Positions 1 through 8,832 of a stretch of DNA of 64,000 nt are shown piece by piece (the stretch's first letter is position 1; each line of letters opens with the position of its first letter). The DNA lies in assembly GCF_000317285.1 (NCBI RefSeq), contig NZ_AJLN01000116.1:248001-312000 (forward strand), read 5' to 3'. The notes below the pieces were generated by a model. The model was not told where the DNA came from. It saw only the letters and a program-made list of their open reading frames with translations, and did not search any database. The stretch comes from Chlorogloeopsis fritschii PCC 6912. GTDB lineage: Bacteria > Cyanobacteriota > Cyanobacteriia > Cyanobacteriales > Nostocaceae. The position numbers and the translations under genes are program-made.

Positions 1-96
1 TGGGCAAATTCTCACATTGAAGAGTTATTAACAGAACAAGCCATAACAGTTAACTCGCACTTAGCGATCAACCATCACCACCATCACCATCATTAA
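1..96 (+). CDS. 3' end of an unidentified gene with a heptahistidine C-terminus (partial)
   Basis: The window opens inside this reading frame, which runs in frame 1 to a TAA at 94-96. The last 31 residues are visible. They begin WANSHIEELL and end INHHHHHHH, with the seven histidines encoded by mixed CAT/CAC codons. Mixed codons argue against simple slippage of one trinucleotide. A terminal His tract often binds Ni, Zn or Co in metal-handling proteins, but the family cannot be named from this fragment. A G-rich tract follows the stop at 111-134. Confidence 0.6.
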   Translation, partial: WANSHIEELLTEQAITVNSHLAINHHHHHHH

Positions 97-110
97 GAAG
101 AGCAGGAATT

Positions 111-134
111 GGGGATTGGGGTTCGGGGATCGGG
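111..134 (+). repeat. G-rich tract downstream of the first stop codon (G-quadruplex motif)
   Basis: Four runs of three or four G are separated by three-base spacers (GGGG-ATT-GGGG-TTC-GGGG-ATC-GGG). This fits the standard G-quadruplex consensus on the sense strand of the upstream gene. It is a short degenerate relative of the tandem tracts found after other genes here. Confidence 0.6.
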
Positions 135-174
135 TAGAGACGCAAGGAACCGAAGCGTCTGGTACAATTCCTCC

Positions 175-224
175 CTTGTCCCCTGTTCCCTGTACCCTGT
201 CACCTGTCCCCCTATCCCCTAATT
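175..224 (-). repeat. Heptanucleotide tandem repeat (STRR type)
   Basis: About seven units of a C-rich heptamer of the CCCCTGT/CCCCTAT type on the plus strand. They are G-rich on the strand of the adjoining minus-strand gene. The stop codon of the FMN reductase (219-221) lies inside the tract. Such short tandemly repeated repetitive sequences are known from heterocystous cyanobacteria. Confidence 0.8.
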
Positions 225-764
225 CACGCCTCGCAACTTGCGGGTATTGTCAACTAAACTCTGGGCAAATTGGTCAAATCTTTGAGAAAGCTTATCATCT
301 AGGAGCTTACCTTCTGAGTTAAAAGCATTCCATGCTTGACCAACAGCAATTTGTTCGGGAATTACCCAAGCGTGTACCCAGCGCATAATGACTCGCAAGT
401 CATTTAAGGCGTTGCTGTTAGACTGTCCACCCAAGACGCTAATTAGCCCAACAACTTTATCAGACAACTGATCGAAACTCATTAAATCCAAGGCATTTTT
501 GAGGACACCACTCACGCTCCCGTGATACTCTGGTGTCGCTAAAATTAACCCATCAGCACTGCTAACAGCATCTTGTAACCGTTGCACGTCTGGGTAATCT
601 GGATACTCTTGTCCCCCAGTACAAAACGGTAACTGCATTTCTCGCAAATCGAGAATTTCTACTTCTGCGCCTAAAGCTTCTACGCGTTGCGCTGCTAGAC
701 GTAAAGCCATCTGGCTATAGGAGCCAGATCTTAAACTACCACCAATACCGACAATTTTGACCAT
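219..764 (-). CDS. NADPH-dependent FMN reductase family protein
   Basis: A 181-residue flavodoxin-like protein, normal length for the NADPH-dependent FMN reductase/azoreductase family. The N-terminus VKIVGIGGSLRSGSYS is the phosphate-binding loop for FMN. The ATPEYHGSVSGVLKNALD segment at about residues 75-92 is the family signature around the flavin, followed by the conserved aspartate of the LD pair. It is expected to be a cytosolic enzyme passing electrons from NAD(P)H to flavin, quinone or azo substrates; the substrate cannot be told. The stop codon is donated by the heptamer repeat, so the last residues may differ from relatives. It stands alone, convergent with the gene entering from the left edge. 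Confidence 0.9.
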   Translation of the reverse strand: MVKIVGIGGSLRSGSYSQMALRLAAQRVEALGAEVEILDLREMQLPFCTGGQEYPDYPDVQRLQDAVSSADGLILATPEYHGSVSGVLKNALDLMSFDQLSDKVVGLISVLGGQSNSNALNDLRVIMRWVHAWVIPEQIAVGQAWNAFNSEGKLLDDKLSQRFDQFAQSLVDNTRKLRGVN

Positions 765-1049
765 AATTAAATCAACAAACTAGTAGTTAGCTTTAATAAG
801 TATTTCCACTATCTAAAGGAGGGTTTTTGCAAGTCGAATTCATTATGACTATGTATATTTATATTATATTAATTTTTTCTGAGGCTTGAAGGTATCGCTA
901 GAAAGATCCAGGAGTGCGGCTATGCAAAATTGGGAATGAGTTTTTGTGGAAGTTACACTAGAGTGAGAAAAAGTTATTTCAACTCTTTCTAGATAAAAGC
1001 CATAAAAACCAGCGCTCAACTTATGGCAGCCGACAAAAGGTAATTGTTT

Positions 1050-2963
1050 ATGAGAAGTTTTGAGAAAAAGACACCTATGAAACAGCAACCAAAAAAGCGC
1101 ATAGCTTTGACAGGGGCGCTGGCAGCCGGTTTGATGATGTTGCCAGGATTTGTTGGGGGTACTCCTGCCTTGGCACAAAAAGCAGAGCGTGACTCCCTTA
1201 CTTATGGCGAGTTGTTTCAGAAGATTGATCGCGGAGAAGTTAAAAGAGTAGAACTAGACGAAAGCGAACAGATCGCAAGGGTGTATCTAAAAGGACAACA
1301 ACCCGATGCACAACCGCTACAGGTAAAACTTTTAGAGCAAAACTCAGAGTTAATTTCTACACTGAAAGCAAATAGAGAGGTTCAGTTTGAAGAAGTTTCC
1401 TCTGCTAATAGTAGGGCTGCGGTTGGTCTTTTAATCAATCTGATGTGGATTTTGCCACTGATTGCTTTAATGTTGTTGTTCCTACGTCGTTCTACTAATG
1501 CCTCCAGTCAAGCAATGAATTTCGGGAAATCCAAAGCTCGTTTTCAAATGGAGGCAAAAACTGGCATCACATTTGGCGATGTAGCGGGTATTGAAGAAGC
1601 CAAAGAAGAACTGCAAGAAGTTGTTACTTTCCTCAAGCAACCAGAAAAATTTACTGCTGTCGGCGCACGTATTCCCAAGGGAGTGTTATTAGTAGGCCCG
1701 CCCGGAACAGGTAAGACTCTCTTGGCAAAAGCAATTGCTGGGGAAGCTGGTGTACCTTTTTTCAGCATTTCCGGTTCAGAATTTGTGGAAATGTTTGTAG
1801 GCGTTGGTGCTTCTCGTGTCCGCGATTTATTTAAGAAAGCAAAAGAAAATGCTCCTTGTTTAATATTTATAGATGAAATTGACGCCGTAGGAAGACAACG
1901 GGGTGCGGGGATCGGTGGTGGTAATGATGAAAGAGAACAAACCCTCAATCAGTTATTGACTGAGATGGATGGTTTTGAAGGCAACACAGGCATCATTATT
2001 ATTGCTGCTACCAACCGCCCAGATGTTTTGGATACAGCATTATTGCGTCCTGGACGATTTGATCGGCAAGTGATTGTAGATGCACCTGATCGCAAAGGAC
2101 GTTTGGAAATTTTAAAAGTCCATGCTCGAAACAAAAGAATCGACCCAGCAGTTTCTCTGGAAGTTGTTGCTCGCCGTACACCAGGTTTTACAGGAGCAGA
2201 TTTAGCTAATCTGCTCAACGAAGCGGCAATTCTGACAGCACGCAGACGTAAGGAAGCAATTACCCAGATAGAAATTGACGATGCGATTGATCGCCTAACA
2301 ATAGGGTTTACTCTCAATCCACTGTTGGACAGTAAGAAAAAGCGCTTGATTGCTTATCATGAGGTGGGGCACGCTCTGTTGGCAACACTTTTACCACAGG
2401 CAGATCCCTTAAATAAGGTGACAATTATTCCTCGTTCTGGTGGAATTGGTGGTTTCTCCCAACAAATTCTAAATGAAGAGATGATAGATAGTGGTCTTTA
2501 CACTCGCGCTTGGCTCAAAGACAACATCACCATGACTTTGGGAGGCAAAGCCGCAGAAACTGAGGTATTTGGAGAAGCTGAAGTTACAGGCGGAGCTAGT
2601 AACGATTTAAAAATGGTAACCAACCTAGCCCGAAAGATGGTAACGATGTACGGGATGTCTGAGTTAGGTTTAGTGGCTTTAGAAACCCAAAATAATGACG
2701 TGTTTCTGGGCAGAGACTGGGTAAGTCGCAATGAGTATTCCGAAGAAATGGCAACTAAAATTGACAGACAGGTGCGGGAGCTTGCTGTTGAGTGCTATCA
2801 AGAAGCCCGTCGCATCATTCGTGAAAATAGATCGCTCGTAGATCGGCTTGTGGACTTGTTGGTAGAACAGGAGACAATAGAAGGAGAGAAATTCCGTCAA
2901 ATTGTTTCTGAATATACTCAATTGCCAGAAAAACAACAATTAGCAGTGTCTAATCAAGGTTAG
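1050..2963 (+). CDS. ftsH: ATP-dependent zinc metalloprotease FtsH
   Basis: Membrane-anchored AAA+ protease that degrades damaged membrane proteins; cyanobacterial FtsH complexes act in photosystem II repair. The order is a hydrophobic N-terminal segment (near [12 protein letters not shown]), a short lumenal or periplasmic domain, a second membrane segment ([19 protein letters not shown]), then AAA with Walker A GPPGTGKT at about residue 216 and Walker [12 protein letters not shown]. The second region of homology is ATNRPDVLD, and the zinc site HEVGH is at about residue 437. Length is about 637 residues, usual for the family. I chose ATG 1050 because AAAGG lies 9-10 bases upstream; ATG 1077 would give 628 residues, also a normal length, and is a real alternative. 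Which cyanobacterial FtsH paralogue this is cannot be settled here. Confidence 0.97.
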   Translation: MRSFEKKTPMKQQPKKRIALTGALAAGLMMLPGFVGGTPALAQKAERDSLTYGELFQKIDRGEVKRVELDESEQIARVYLKGQQPDAQPLQVKLLEQNSELISTLKANREVQFEEVSSANSRAAVGLLINLMWILPLIALMLLFLRRSTNASSQAMNFGKSKARFQMEAKTGITFGDVAGIEEAKEELQEVVTFLKQPEKFTAVGARIPKGVLLVGPPGTGKTLLAKAIAGEAGVPFFSISGSEFVEMFVGVGASRVRDLFKKAKENAPCLIFIDEIDAVGRQRGAGIGGGNDEREQTLNQLLTEMDGFEGNTGIIIIAATNRPDVLDTALLRPGRFDRQVIVDAPDRKGRLEILKVHARNKRIDPAVSLEVVARRTPGFTGADLANLLNEAAILTARRRKEAITQIEIDDAIDRLTIGFTLNPLLDSKKKRLIAYHEVGHALLATLLPQADPLNKVTIIPRSGGIGGFSQQILNEEMIDSGLYTRAWLKDNITMTLGGKAAETEVFGEAEVTGGASNDLKMVTNLARKMVTMYGMSELGLVALETQNNDVFLGRDWVSRNEYSEEMATKIDRQVRELAVECYQEARRIIRENRSLVDRLVDLLVEQETIEGEKFRQIVSEYTQLPEKQQLAVSNQG

Positions 2964-3048
2964 TAGATAGTAGCTAATAGCTAATAGTTAGTAGGTTTTG
3001 TGGATAGTAAATAGTAGTTTTTAATTAAGAACTGCACCACTAACCACT

Positions 3049-3112
3049 GTACGGTCGGGTTTAGAAGATAAATTATCTGTTTGAACGGCAAGATAATCAA
3101 CAAAACCCGTAC
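3049..3112. repeat. 64-bp hairpin element, copy 1
   Basis: Begins GTACGGTCGGGTTTAGAAG and ends CAAAACCCGTAC, so the ends are inverted repeats (GTACGG.CGGGTTT against AAACCCGTAC). Its reverse complement aligns along its length with 30557-30621. Flanking bases are short TAG/TTAG repeats in both places. Confidence 0.65.
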
Positions 3113-3133
3113 GGCAGTCGCTACAACGGAGGA

Positions 3134-3174
3134 GCCACTGCGGTGGACGGGTTTCCCGGCATAAAGCATGTGGC
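3134..3174. repeat. Palindromic dispersed element (GCCAC...GTGGC), related to the 42-bp family
   Basis: A 41-bp unit starting GCCACTGCGGTGGACGGG and ending CATGTGGC. Its left part matches the units at 42131-42241 nearly base for base, including GGTGGACGGGTTTCCCGGC. The ends are inverted repeats. Confidence 0.6.
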
Positions 3175-3300
3175 GTGGAGCCGGAGACGTTTCCGTTAGC
3201 TCCTCTTAACCTCCAAGGGCGCGCTGCCTCCCCTACTAACCACTAACTAATACCCATAATCACGAACAAATTTTGATTTCTCAATCATTACTTGTGACTT

Positions 3301-3945
3301 TTAAGGGATAGTTCTAAGTGTTGCGCTTTTGGCTAGTTCTTGTTCGGAGAACATCTGCCGAAGAACTAATGCCGGATCTACATAATTATTGCCATATCTT
3401 AGTATCCAATGGAGATGAGGGCCTTTAGTACGTCCAGTCATCCCAACTCGTCCTATTCTGACTCCAGCGTTTATTTGCTGGCCTTCCCAAACTTGAATTC
3501 CTCCTGTGCGATCGCTAAGAAAACGACGACCATTTGTGGTTTCAACGTGTCCTTCCATGTGGCAGTAAGTGTGTTCCCACTCGCCAGATTTAATAACTAT
3601 ATGGGTACCGCAAGCACTGCGATCGCCTACTTTAATTACCCTACCAGCCCACCAATTGCGAATGTAACTACCTTGGGGAGCAACTATGTCTAAACCACTA
3701 TGAAATTCCCAATTAGAATTACCATCAACAGAACGACGGTAGCCAAAGGGAGAAGAATATGACTGAAAATTTTCTACAGGGAAAGAGGCTGCTAACCAAG
3801 TGTTTTCTTTTGGTAATTGTGTGATTTTGATTTCAACAGCCGTAGCTATTTTTAATTTCGGTAATAAATTGATTAAACCGATAATATTCAATCCTATAAA
3901 TAGGCTGGTTCCAAAAAATATGATTCTTTTTTGCAGCTTATTCAT
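3301..3945 (-). CDS. M23 (LytM-type) metallopeptidase
   Basis: Probable peptidoglycan endopeptidase or cell-wall remodelling factor of 214 residues. An N-terminal hydrophobic stretch at about residues 7-28 looks like an uncleaved anchor or signal sequence and puts the enzyme in the periplasm. The M23 domain covers about residues 65-195. His82 and Asp86 (HSGLD) form the first zinc motif and H177-L-H179 the second, so the active site appears intact. The sequence SPFGYR before the domain is typical of LytM proteins. It is monocistronic, with a long AT-rich stretch upstream. There is no SH3 or LysM domain, unlike many larger family members. Confidence 0.92.
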   Translation of the reverse strand: MNKLQKRIIFFGTSLFIGLNIIGLINLLPKLKIATAVEIKITQLPKENTWLAASFPVENFQSYSSPFGYRRSVDGNSNWEFHSGLDIVAPQGSYIRNWWAGRVIKVGDRSACGTHIVIKSGEWEHTYCHMEGHVETTNGRRFLSDRTGGIQVWEGQQINAGVRIGRVGMTGRTKGPHLHWILRYGNNYVDPALVLRQMFSEQELAKSATLRTIP

Positions 3946-4561
3946 TTATGTATTCCTCAATTTAATATATTGATTTTTGGTAATATCAAGTTTGGTTAAA
4001 TAGATGAATAATTGGATAAAACTGAGCGCAATCCAGCAAAAACTATTGATTCTGAGCTAGTTAATTCTCAGTCAATAGAAAAAATATATTATTCTGGTAT
4101 ACATATTTAAATCTCTTGCAAAAGTTACCATTACAAGAGATGAAAAATGTTGAACTTTCACTCTTACCAATTGCCTGGCTTCTGCAAGCAGTTTATCGCA
4201 ATATCATACTTAAGGTTATGACATTCCTAAGACATATATAAAACAGTATATTTTCGGCTCTTTGATGAATTTTTAATTTAATTTAGACTGAGGCGTTTTT
4301 AGAGCTAAGTTATATCTTGTAGAATTTACGGTAGTAAGTTTACTGAGTAAATGATAACTGATTAGTAACTAATGAGAAAATTTTAGAATTAACACTAAAT
4401 TAATTATTAAAAACACAAATTAAAATCTTGAGTTGTTTTACTTGTATTTTACGATAATACCAAGTCAGCAAAATACAAGTAAATAACTGTAAAAACAACT
4501 AAATTTTAGACAAATGCTTTAGTGCTTAAAATCAATATCTTTTGTACTCGCTGCCTTAATT
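3946..4561. other. AT-rich intergenic region
   Basis: 616 bases between two minus-strand genes. It is very AT-rich with stop codons in all frames. It should hold the promoter of the M23 gene and the 3' region of the glycosyltransferase. I see no convincing repeat, RNA gene or terminator in it. Confidence 0.5.
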
Positions 4562-5503
4562 TTAAGATGCTCGGCTAGCTAAAAACAAAGTTTTTAGTAG
4601 TTCTGTGACTATCCACCTTTTAATAAGTCCTATAATCAGACGTTGAGTATTTCCTTGTAGCAAAATTGGTGGATATAAGCTGATTGCCATCCACAACTTT
4701 TTACGAGCTTGAATCAAATTATCAATACTATTACTATAGTTCTGCAAATATTTACGCGTGCAGTATTGATACACTGTAGCTAAACTTTGATTCTTGAGAT
4801 ATTGAAATTCTGGTGGAAGGGTTTTAAAGGCTTTTTCAACGACAAAAACACAAGCCTTTTCCATCTGCTCAATTTTAGATGAGGTGGAATGTGAAGATTG
4901 GCGATAAAAAACTTGGTATTTAGGAACTAATACAAATTCCCATTTAGATGCAATCCTGAGCCAATAATCCCAGTCAGTGCAACTTCCACATTCAGGATCG
5001 AAGTATTCTCCAGATTCAATCGCTTTTTTGCGAATTAAAGCGTTAGAACCACTAGCTATAAAATTACATACTAATAAATTCGCCAATACATTACCTTTAA
5101 AATATATAGGCTCACCTTTACCTAACAATTGTCCTTGCTCATCGATAAAATTAGTCCAACTATATGCAATACCTGCTTTTGGATTTTTTTGCAAGGCTTG
5201 CACTTGTAATTCCAATTTATCACTTGTCCATAAATCATCAGCATCCAGAAAAGCAAGAAACTCTCCGGTTGCATGAGAAAAGCAACGATTGAGAGATGTA
5301 GGTAAGTCTACATGCTCATATGAAAAAACTTTTAGGCGTTGATCTTGAATATTTTTTAATACTTCTAAAGTGTTATCAGTTGAACCATTATTAACAACAA
5401 TAATTTCAAAATCACTGAAAGTTTGTTTGAGAACTGATGATATTGTTTCTACAATGGTTTTTTCACCATTATAGACAGTCATTACAACAGAAACAGTTGG
5501 CAT
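4562..5503 (-). CDS. Family 2 glycosyltransferase
   Basis: GT-A fold glycosyltransferase of 313 residues, likely adding a sugar from a nucleotide sugar to a polysaccharide or lipid acceptor at the cytosolic membrane face. The N-terminus PTVSVVMTVYNGEKTI is the canonical GT2 start. NNGSTDNT at about residues 38-45 binds the nucleotide, and DADD at 87-90 is the metal-binding DxD motif. A later WDYWLR segment corresponds to the conserved acidic region near the acceptor site. The C-terminal third is AT-rich and poorly conserved, without clear membrane helices. No other polysaccharide gene is adjacent, so its pathway is open. Confidence 0.92.
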   Translation of the reverse strand: MPTVSVVMTVYNGEKTIVETISSVLKQTFSDFEIIVVNNGSTDNTLEVLKNIQDQRLKVFSYEHVDLPTSLNRCFSHATGEFLAFLDADDLWTSDKLELQVQALQKNPKAGIAYSWTNFIDEQGQLLGKGEPIYFKGNVLANLLVCNFIASGSNALIRKKAIESGEYFDPECGSCTDWDYWLRIASKWEFVLVPKYQVFYRQSSHSTSSKIEQMEKACVFVVEKAFKTLPPEFQYLKNQSLATVYQYCTRKYLQNYSNSIDNLIQARKKLWMAISLYPPILLQGNTQRLIIGLIKRWIVTELLKTLFLASRAS

Positions 5504-6162
5504 AATTTAATTTAGATTGTATAGTTTTGAACAAATAAGCAAGTTTTTATTTGTACCCAGATAAGAGCTTTATCTTTCTATGGCAAAGATAATAATTTTA
5601 TCTGAAAATTATAATATCATGAGTATTATATACATACAGAGCAAAAAACAATAAATTTCATAATAAATTTATATTGGTTGAGGAAGATTTTACACTTGCA
5701 GGACAACAAGATACTTGATATGTGCTAGATATTATGTAAAGTCTTTTCAGAAAATTACTGTAAATCTTCTATAAACTTTCCTTGGCGTTTTCATATACTT
5801 GCGTTTATGCATCTGCCGGAAAAAAGGAGCTAACCAGTTTTTAAGAAAGCAGGGTGTAAGTAAGATAAGCCAGGCAGATGCTTTCTTTGATAAAAAGCGA
5901 TCGCTTCACTACCTTGCTTAACATGATTGCTTTTTGATTCCTCCAGGTAGGAGAAAATAAGAAACCTTTGCATTATTTCTGTTATCTAGCTCTTTGCCTT
6001 TAGCATAGGTACTAAATAATTTACAAAGGTTTCAAATAACTTCTTTATTCTTTATAAAGAGTACTAAACCTATTAGAAGATTGTAAAAACAACAGATAAA
6101 TTTCTGTACATTTTACTACAAAACTGCATTATTTCCTGCTTTACTGAAGTAATCCAAAGAAA
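5504..6162. other. AT-rich intergenic region with one long inverted repeat
   Basis: 659 bases upstream of the glycosyltransferase and downstream of miaB (both minus strand). Apart from the inverted repeat at 5809-5881 and one HIP1 site near 5898, nothing stands out. Confidence 0.5.
5809..5881. other. Inverted repeat, possible structured RNA
   Basis: GCATCTGCC at 5809-5817 pairs perfectly with GGCAGATGC at 5873-5881, closing a 73-base segment. On the plus strand a TATACT at 5794-5799 lies about 10 bases before the stem, and a short T-rich stretch follows. This could be a small RNA of about 80 nucleotides, or only a repeat. No known RNA family was recognised. Confidence 0.25.
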
Positions 6163-7527
6163 CTAAACTGCCATCGCTGCCCTTGTTTCTAAAGGTTCAC
6201 CCGTCAAGCTAAAAGCGCGAACTTCAGTAACTTTAACTTTTACTAACTTGCCTTTTAGATCGTTGATGCTACCTGTAAAGAAGGTAAGGCGATTGGTGCG
6301 TGTGCGCCCCATTACCTGAGTTGTATCTTTAGGATTTTGATCTTCGACAAGAACTTCTTCGATACGTCCTAGATAACGCTGCGATCGCTCGGCGGCTTTG
6401 ATGGCTACCAGATGATTTAATCTTTGCAGGCGATCGCTTTTGACTTCTTCACTAATTTGCTCATCCCATAGGGCGGCGGGTGTTCCCGGACGTGGGGAAT
6501 AGGCTGCGGTATTCAATTGATCGAAACCAATATCTTCTACGAGTTTGAGTGTATTTTCAAACTGTGCTTCCGTCTCTGTTGGGAAACCCACAATCGCATC
6601 GGCACTAATTGCCGCATCTGGCATATACTCACGGATTGTGTCAATAATCCGGCGGTATTTTTCGTGAGTGTAACCTCTTGCCATCCGTTTCAATACTTCG
6701 TTATCCCCAGATTGAAAGGGAATGTGGAAATGTTCGCATACTTTGGGCAATTCCGCACAAGCCCGGATTAGGCGCTCTGTGAAATAACGAGGATGACTAG
6801 TCGCAAATCTGAGGCGCTCAATTCCTGGCACATCATGAACGTAGTAAAGCAAATCTGTAAAAGTATGCTTATGCCTTCCTTCTGGCGTTACGCCCGGCAA
6901 ATCTCGTCCGTAGGCATCAATATTTTGTCCTAAGAGCGTGACTTCTTTGTAACCTTGTCGCCCCAATTCTTCCATTTCAGCGCGAACAGCCTCCGGTGTT
7001 CGAGATTGCTCAACACCGCGCACATTGGGAACGACACAGTAAGTGCAGCGTTCGTTACAGCCGTAAATCACATTTACCCAAGCAGTAACGGTAGCATCCC
7101 GTCGTGGCTTGGTGATATCTTCCATAATATGAATTGGCTCTGTGGCTACAACTTGGTTGCCGTCAAAAACTTGTTGTAATAAATCTTTCAGACGGTTGGC
7201 GTGTTGCGGCCCCATAACCAAGTCTAATTCTGGCACTCGCCGCAACAGTGCTTCGCCCTCCTGTTGGGCAACACAGCCAGCAACAATCAGCGTTAGATCG
7301 GGTTTTTCGTGCTTGCGTTTTGCTTGTCTACCGAGATAAGAATATACTTTTTGTTCGGCATTATCCCGGATTGTACAAGTATTGTAGAGAATTATATCTG
7401 CATCATTAGGATCTTCTGACCACTCAAAGCCCATGTCTTCTAAAACACCAGCCATGCGCTCTGAGTCAGCTTTGTTCATTTGGCAACCGAAGGTGGTGAT
7501 GTGATAATGGCGTCTGGCAGTTGTCAT
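6163..7527 (-). CDS. miaB: tRNA-2-methylthio-N6-dimethylallyladenosine synthase MiaB
   Basis: Radical-SAM methylthiotransferase that converts i6A37 to ms2i6A37 in tRNAs reading UNN codons. The 454 residues match the family. Cys15, Cys51 and Cys85 are the ligands of the auxiliary 4Fe-4S cluster in the N-terminal UPF0004 domain. Cys157, Cys161 and Cys164 (CNERCTYC) bind the radical-SAM cluster. A C-terminal TRAM domain (about 375-445) contains VMGRTRTNR. The N-terminus [15 protein letters not shown] is diagnostic of MiaB rather than RimO or MtaB. The gene appears monocistronic. Confidence 0.97.
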   Translation of the reverse strand: MTTARRHYHITTFGCQMNKADSERMAGVLEDMGFEWSEDPNDADIILYNTCTIRDNAEQKVYSYLGRQAKRKHEKPDLTLIVAGCVAQQEGEALLRRVPELDLVMGPQHANRLKDLLQQVFDGNQVVATEPIHIMEDITKPRRDATVTAWVNVIYGCNERCTYCVVPNVRGVEQSRTPEAVRAEMEELGRQGYKEVTLLGQNIDAYGRDLPGVTPEGRHKHTFTDLLYYVHDVPGIERLRFATSHPRYFTERLIRACAELPKVCEHFHIPFQSGDNEVLKRMARGYTHEKYRRIIDTIREYMPDAAISADAIVGFPTETEAQFENTLKLVEDIGFDQLNTAAYSPRPGTPAALWDEQISEEVKSDRLQRLNHLVAIKAAERSQRYLGRIEEVLVEDQNPKDTTQVMGRTRTNRLTFFTGSINDLKGKLVKVKVTEVRAFSLTGEPLETRAAMAV

Positions 7528-7619
7528 GGGCGATTGTACTTAAGCTCTAATAATTTTAAAGGTTTTCTTTAATTGTATTAACTCTAGTTACCAATTACCA
7601 AAACTTACTAGTTACACTT

Positions 7620-8228
7620 CTACTCCAAAATCCCAACAAAAATTTTGACTATTTCTTCTAAATTATCGGGCAGGGTGTAGGAACTAATATCTCGCGTTAC
7701 TGTGCGTGAAGCAGTTTCCAGCGTGCCAAAAACCCATACATCTCCCATTGTCACTGTTCCATATATTGTATCGGGTGCGTTCTCCAACATAGACAGCGCA
7801 ATCATTTCCACCGCTAACTGCGTAAACCCCCGCGTTAAGTCATCTCGTTTTGCTTCTACGACAATTAGGCTATGTTCAGATTGAATCAAATAATCCAGGT
7901 TGCCTTGCAGTAAATTGTTTACCTTTAAGGGATACTCAATTCGTAGGATTCGCTTGCTGATAACCGCTACCCTACTTAAAACTGGCGCAATCAAAATTTC
8001 TCGTTTTGCGGCTTCACTGCTAAGGCTGACATAAGGGATAGTTTCTTCAATTTGCTGTCGCAGTTCGTTGAGCCGTTCTAGTTGACGGTTGGTTCTGGGG
8101 AGTTGCAAGCGAGTGCGAGCAAAAGCATAACCGAATTCTGCTAATACCTCATCTGTGTCATTGGGTAATTCAAAGTATGAACGAAACGAGTAGTTAGCAT
8201 CTTCGCGGAGAATTTTTAACTTGGACAT
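7620..8228 (-). CDS. PD-(D/E)xK nuclease-like protein of unknown role
   Basis: A 202-residue protein when started at ATG 8228. The longer frame starting at 8309 would run back into hicB, so I prefer the internal ATG. A GNLDYLI segment (Asp112) followed by VVEAKRDD (Glu125, Lys127) matches the D...ExK core of restriction-endonuclease-like folds, and a conserved glutamine in GFTQLAVEM follows, as in many such nucleases. This suggests a metal-dependent DNase or a catalytic relic, as in type I restriction subunits and homing or repair nucleases. It lies 40 bp downstream of hicB in the same direction and may be read with the toxin-antitoxin pair. A target and a partner cannot be inferred. Confidence 0.7.
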   Translation of the reverse strand: MSKLKILREDANYSFRSYFELPNDTDEVLAEFGYAFARTRLQLPRTNRQLERLNELRQQIEETIPYVSLSSEAAKREILIAPVLSRVAVISKRILRIEYPLKVNNLLQGNLDYLIQSEHSLIVVEAKRDDLTRGFTQLAVEMIALSMLENAPDTIYGTVTMGDVWVFGTLETASRTVTRDISSYTLPDNLEEIVKIFVGILE

Positions 8229-8268
8229 GAGCGGATTCTCTATACCACCTTTTATGTCTGCCACCAAG

Positions 8269-8487
8269 CTATGCGGCTTTATAAATACTTGGTTCTGGAA
8301 GCGATTCACCTGTCACTTCGTATGCCATAATCAAGGACTCTAATGCTTCAATACCATTTTGTACTGCTGACTCGTAGGTATCGCCATGAGTACGCCAACG
8401 TTGTCCAGGAAAATCAGGGAATCCCACTAAGAAGCAGTTATCTTCATCAGACCATTGAATTATCATCTGATATTTAAATTTATTCAT
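8269..8487 (-). CDS. hicB: HicB-family antitoxin
   Basis: A 72-residue protein with the partially RNase H-like HicB fold: YQMIIQWSDEDNCFLVGFPDFPG at the start, then WRTHGDTYESAVQNGIEALES. It should bind and neutralise HicA and repress the operon. It is short and ends soon after the fold, with no obvious ribbon-helix-helix or HTH DNA-binding domain, as in many cyanobacterial HicB proteins. Its start overlaps the hicA end by 8 bp, which indicates translational coupling. Confidence 0.88.
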   Translation of the reverse strand: MNKFKYQMIIQWSDEDNCFLVGFPDFPGQRWRTHGDTYESAVQNGIEALESLIMAYEVTGESLPEPSIYKAA

Positions 8488-8692
8488 CTTCGTGTTTCTC
8501 CTCTACTTCTAGAATAGCTTGCTGGACTTCTTTTTCCTGATAACGTTTAGCGTCTGCACTATCCTTACCAGAAATTGTAAGTTTTCCAGTATACAAAGGA
8601 TGTATCCAGTTAGTATGACTTCCTTTGCCTGGAAGTTCTGTAAAACCAGCTTGACGCAACATTTGTTTCAGTTCCCGGATTTTCTTTGGCAT
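8480..8692 (-). CDS. hicA: HicA-family mRNA interferase toxin
   Basis: A 70-residue toxin with a double-stranded-RNA-binding-like fold that cleaves mRNA. The catalytic His26 sits in GKGSH, and the usual N-terminal helix IRELKQMLRQAGF precedes it. The C-terminal helix VQQAILEVEEKHEDE is longer and more acidic than usual. Gene order toxin then antitoxin, with an 8-bp overlap, is the classic hicAB arrangement. It faces away from the aldehyde dehydrogenase gene, leaving about 140 bp for two promoters. Confidence 0.9.
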   Translation of the reverse strand: MPKKIRELKQMLRQAGFTELPGKGSHTNWIHPLYTGKLTISGKDSADAKRYQEKEVQQAILEVEEKHEDE

Positions 8693-8832
8693 CGCTGGTT
8701 TCCGGCAAGTTGTTTACTAACTTATTTTAAGAATAAAGCAAGCCCCACTATCCCTAACGGTCATGAGAAATTTTGAACGACTAAGATATTCATATTCCCG
8801 AATTTTTATTCTGCAAATTTAATATTCAACCA

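Larger units (their letters stand above)
2964..3300. other. Repeat-filled intergenic region after ftsH
   Basis: 337 bases without a gene. Just after the ftsH stop are short direct repeats built on TAGTAG/TAATAGC. Then come the 64-bp inverted-repeat element at 3049-3112 and a 41-bp palindromic element at 3134-3174, followed by a GC-rich repeat remnant up to about 3236. Confidence 0.7.

Noticed and set aside
864-1178. 104-codon minus-strand frame upstream of ftsH
   Set aside because: It overlaps the ftsH start, has no recognisable motif and is likely an antisense shadow.
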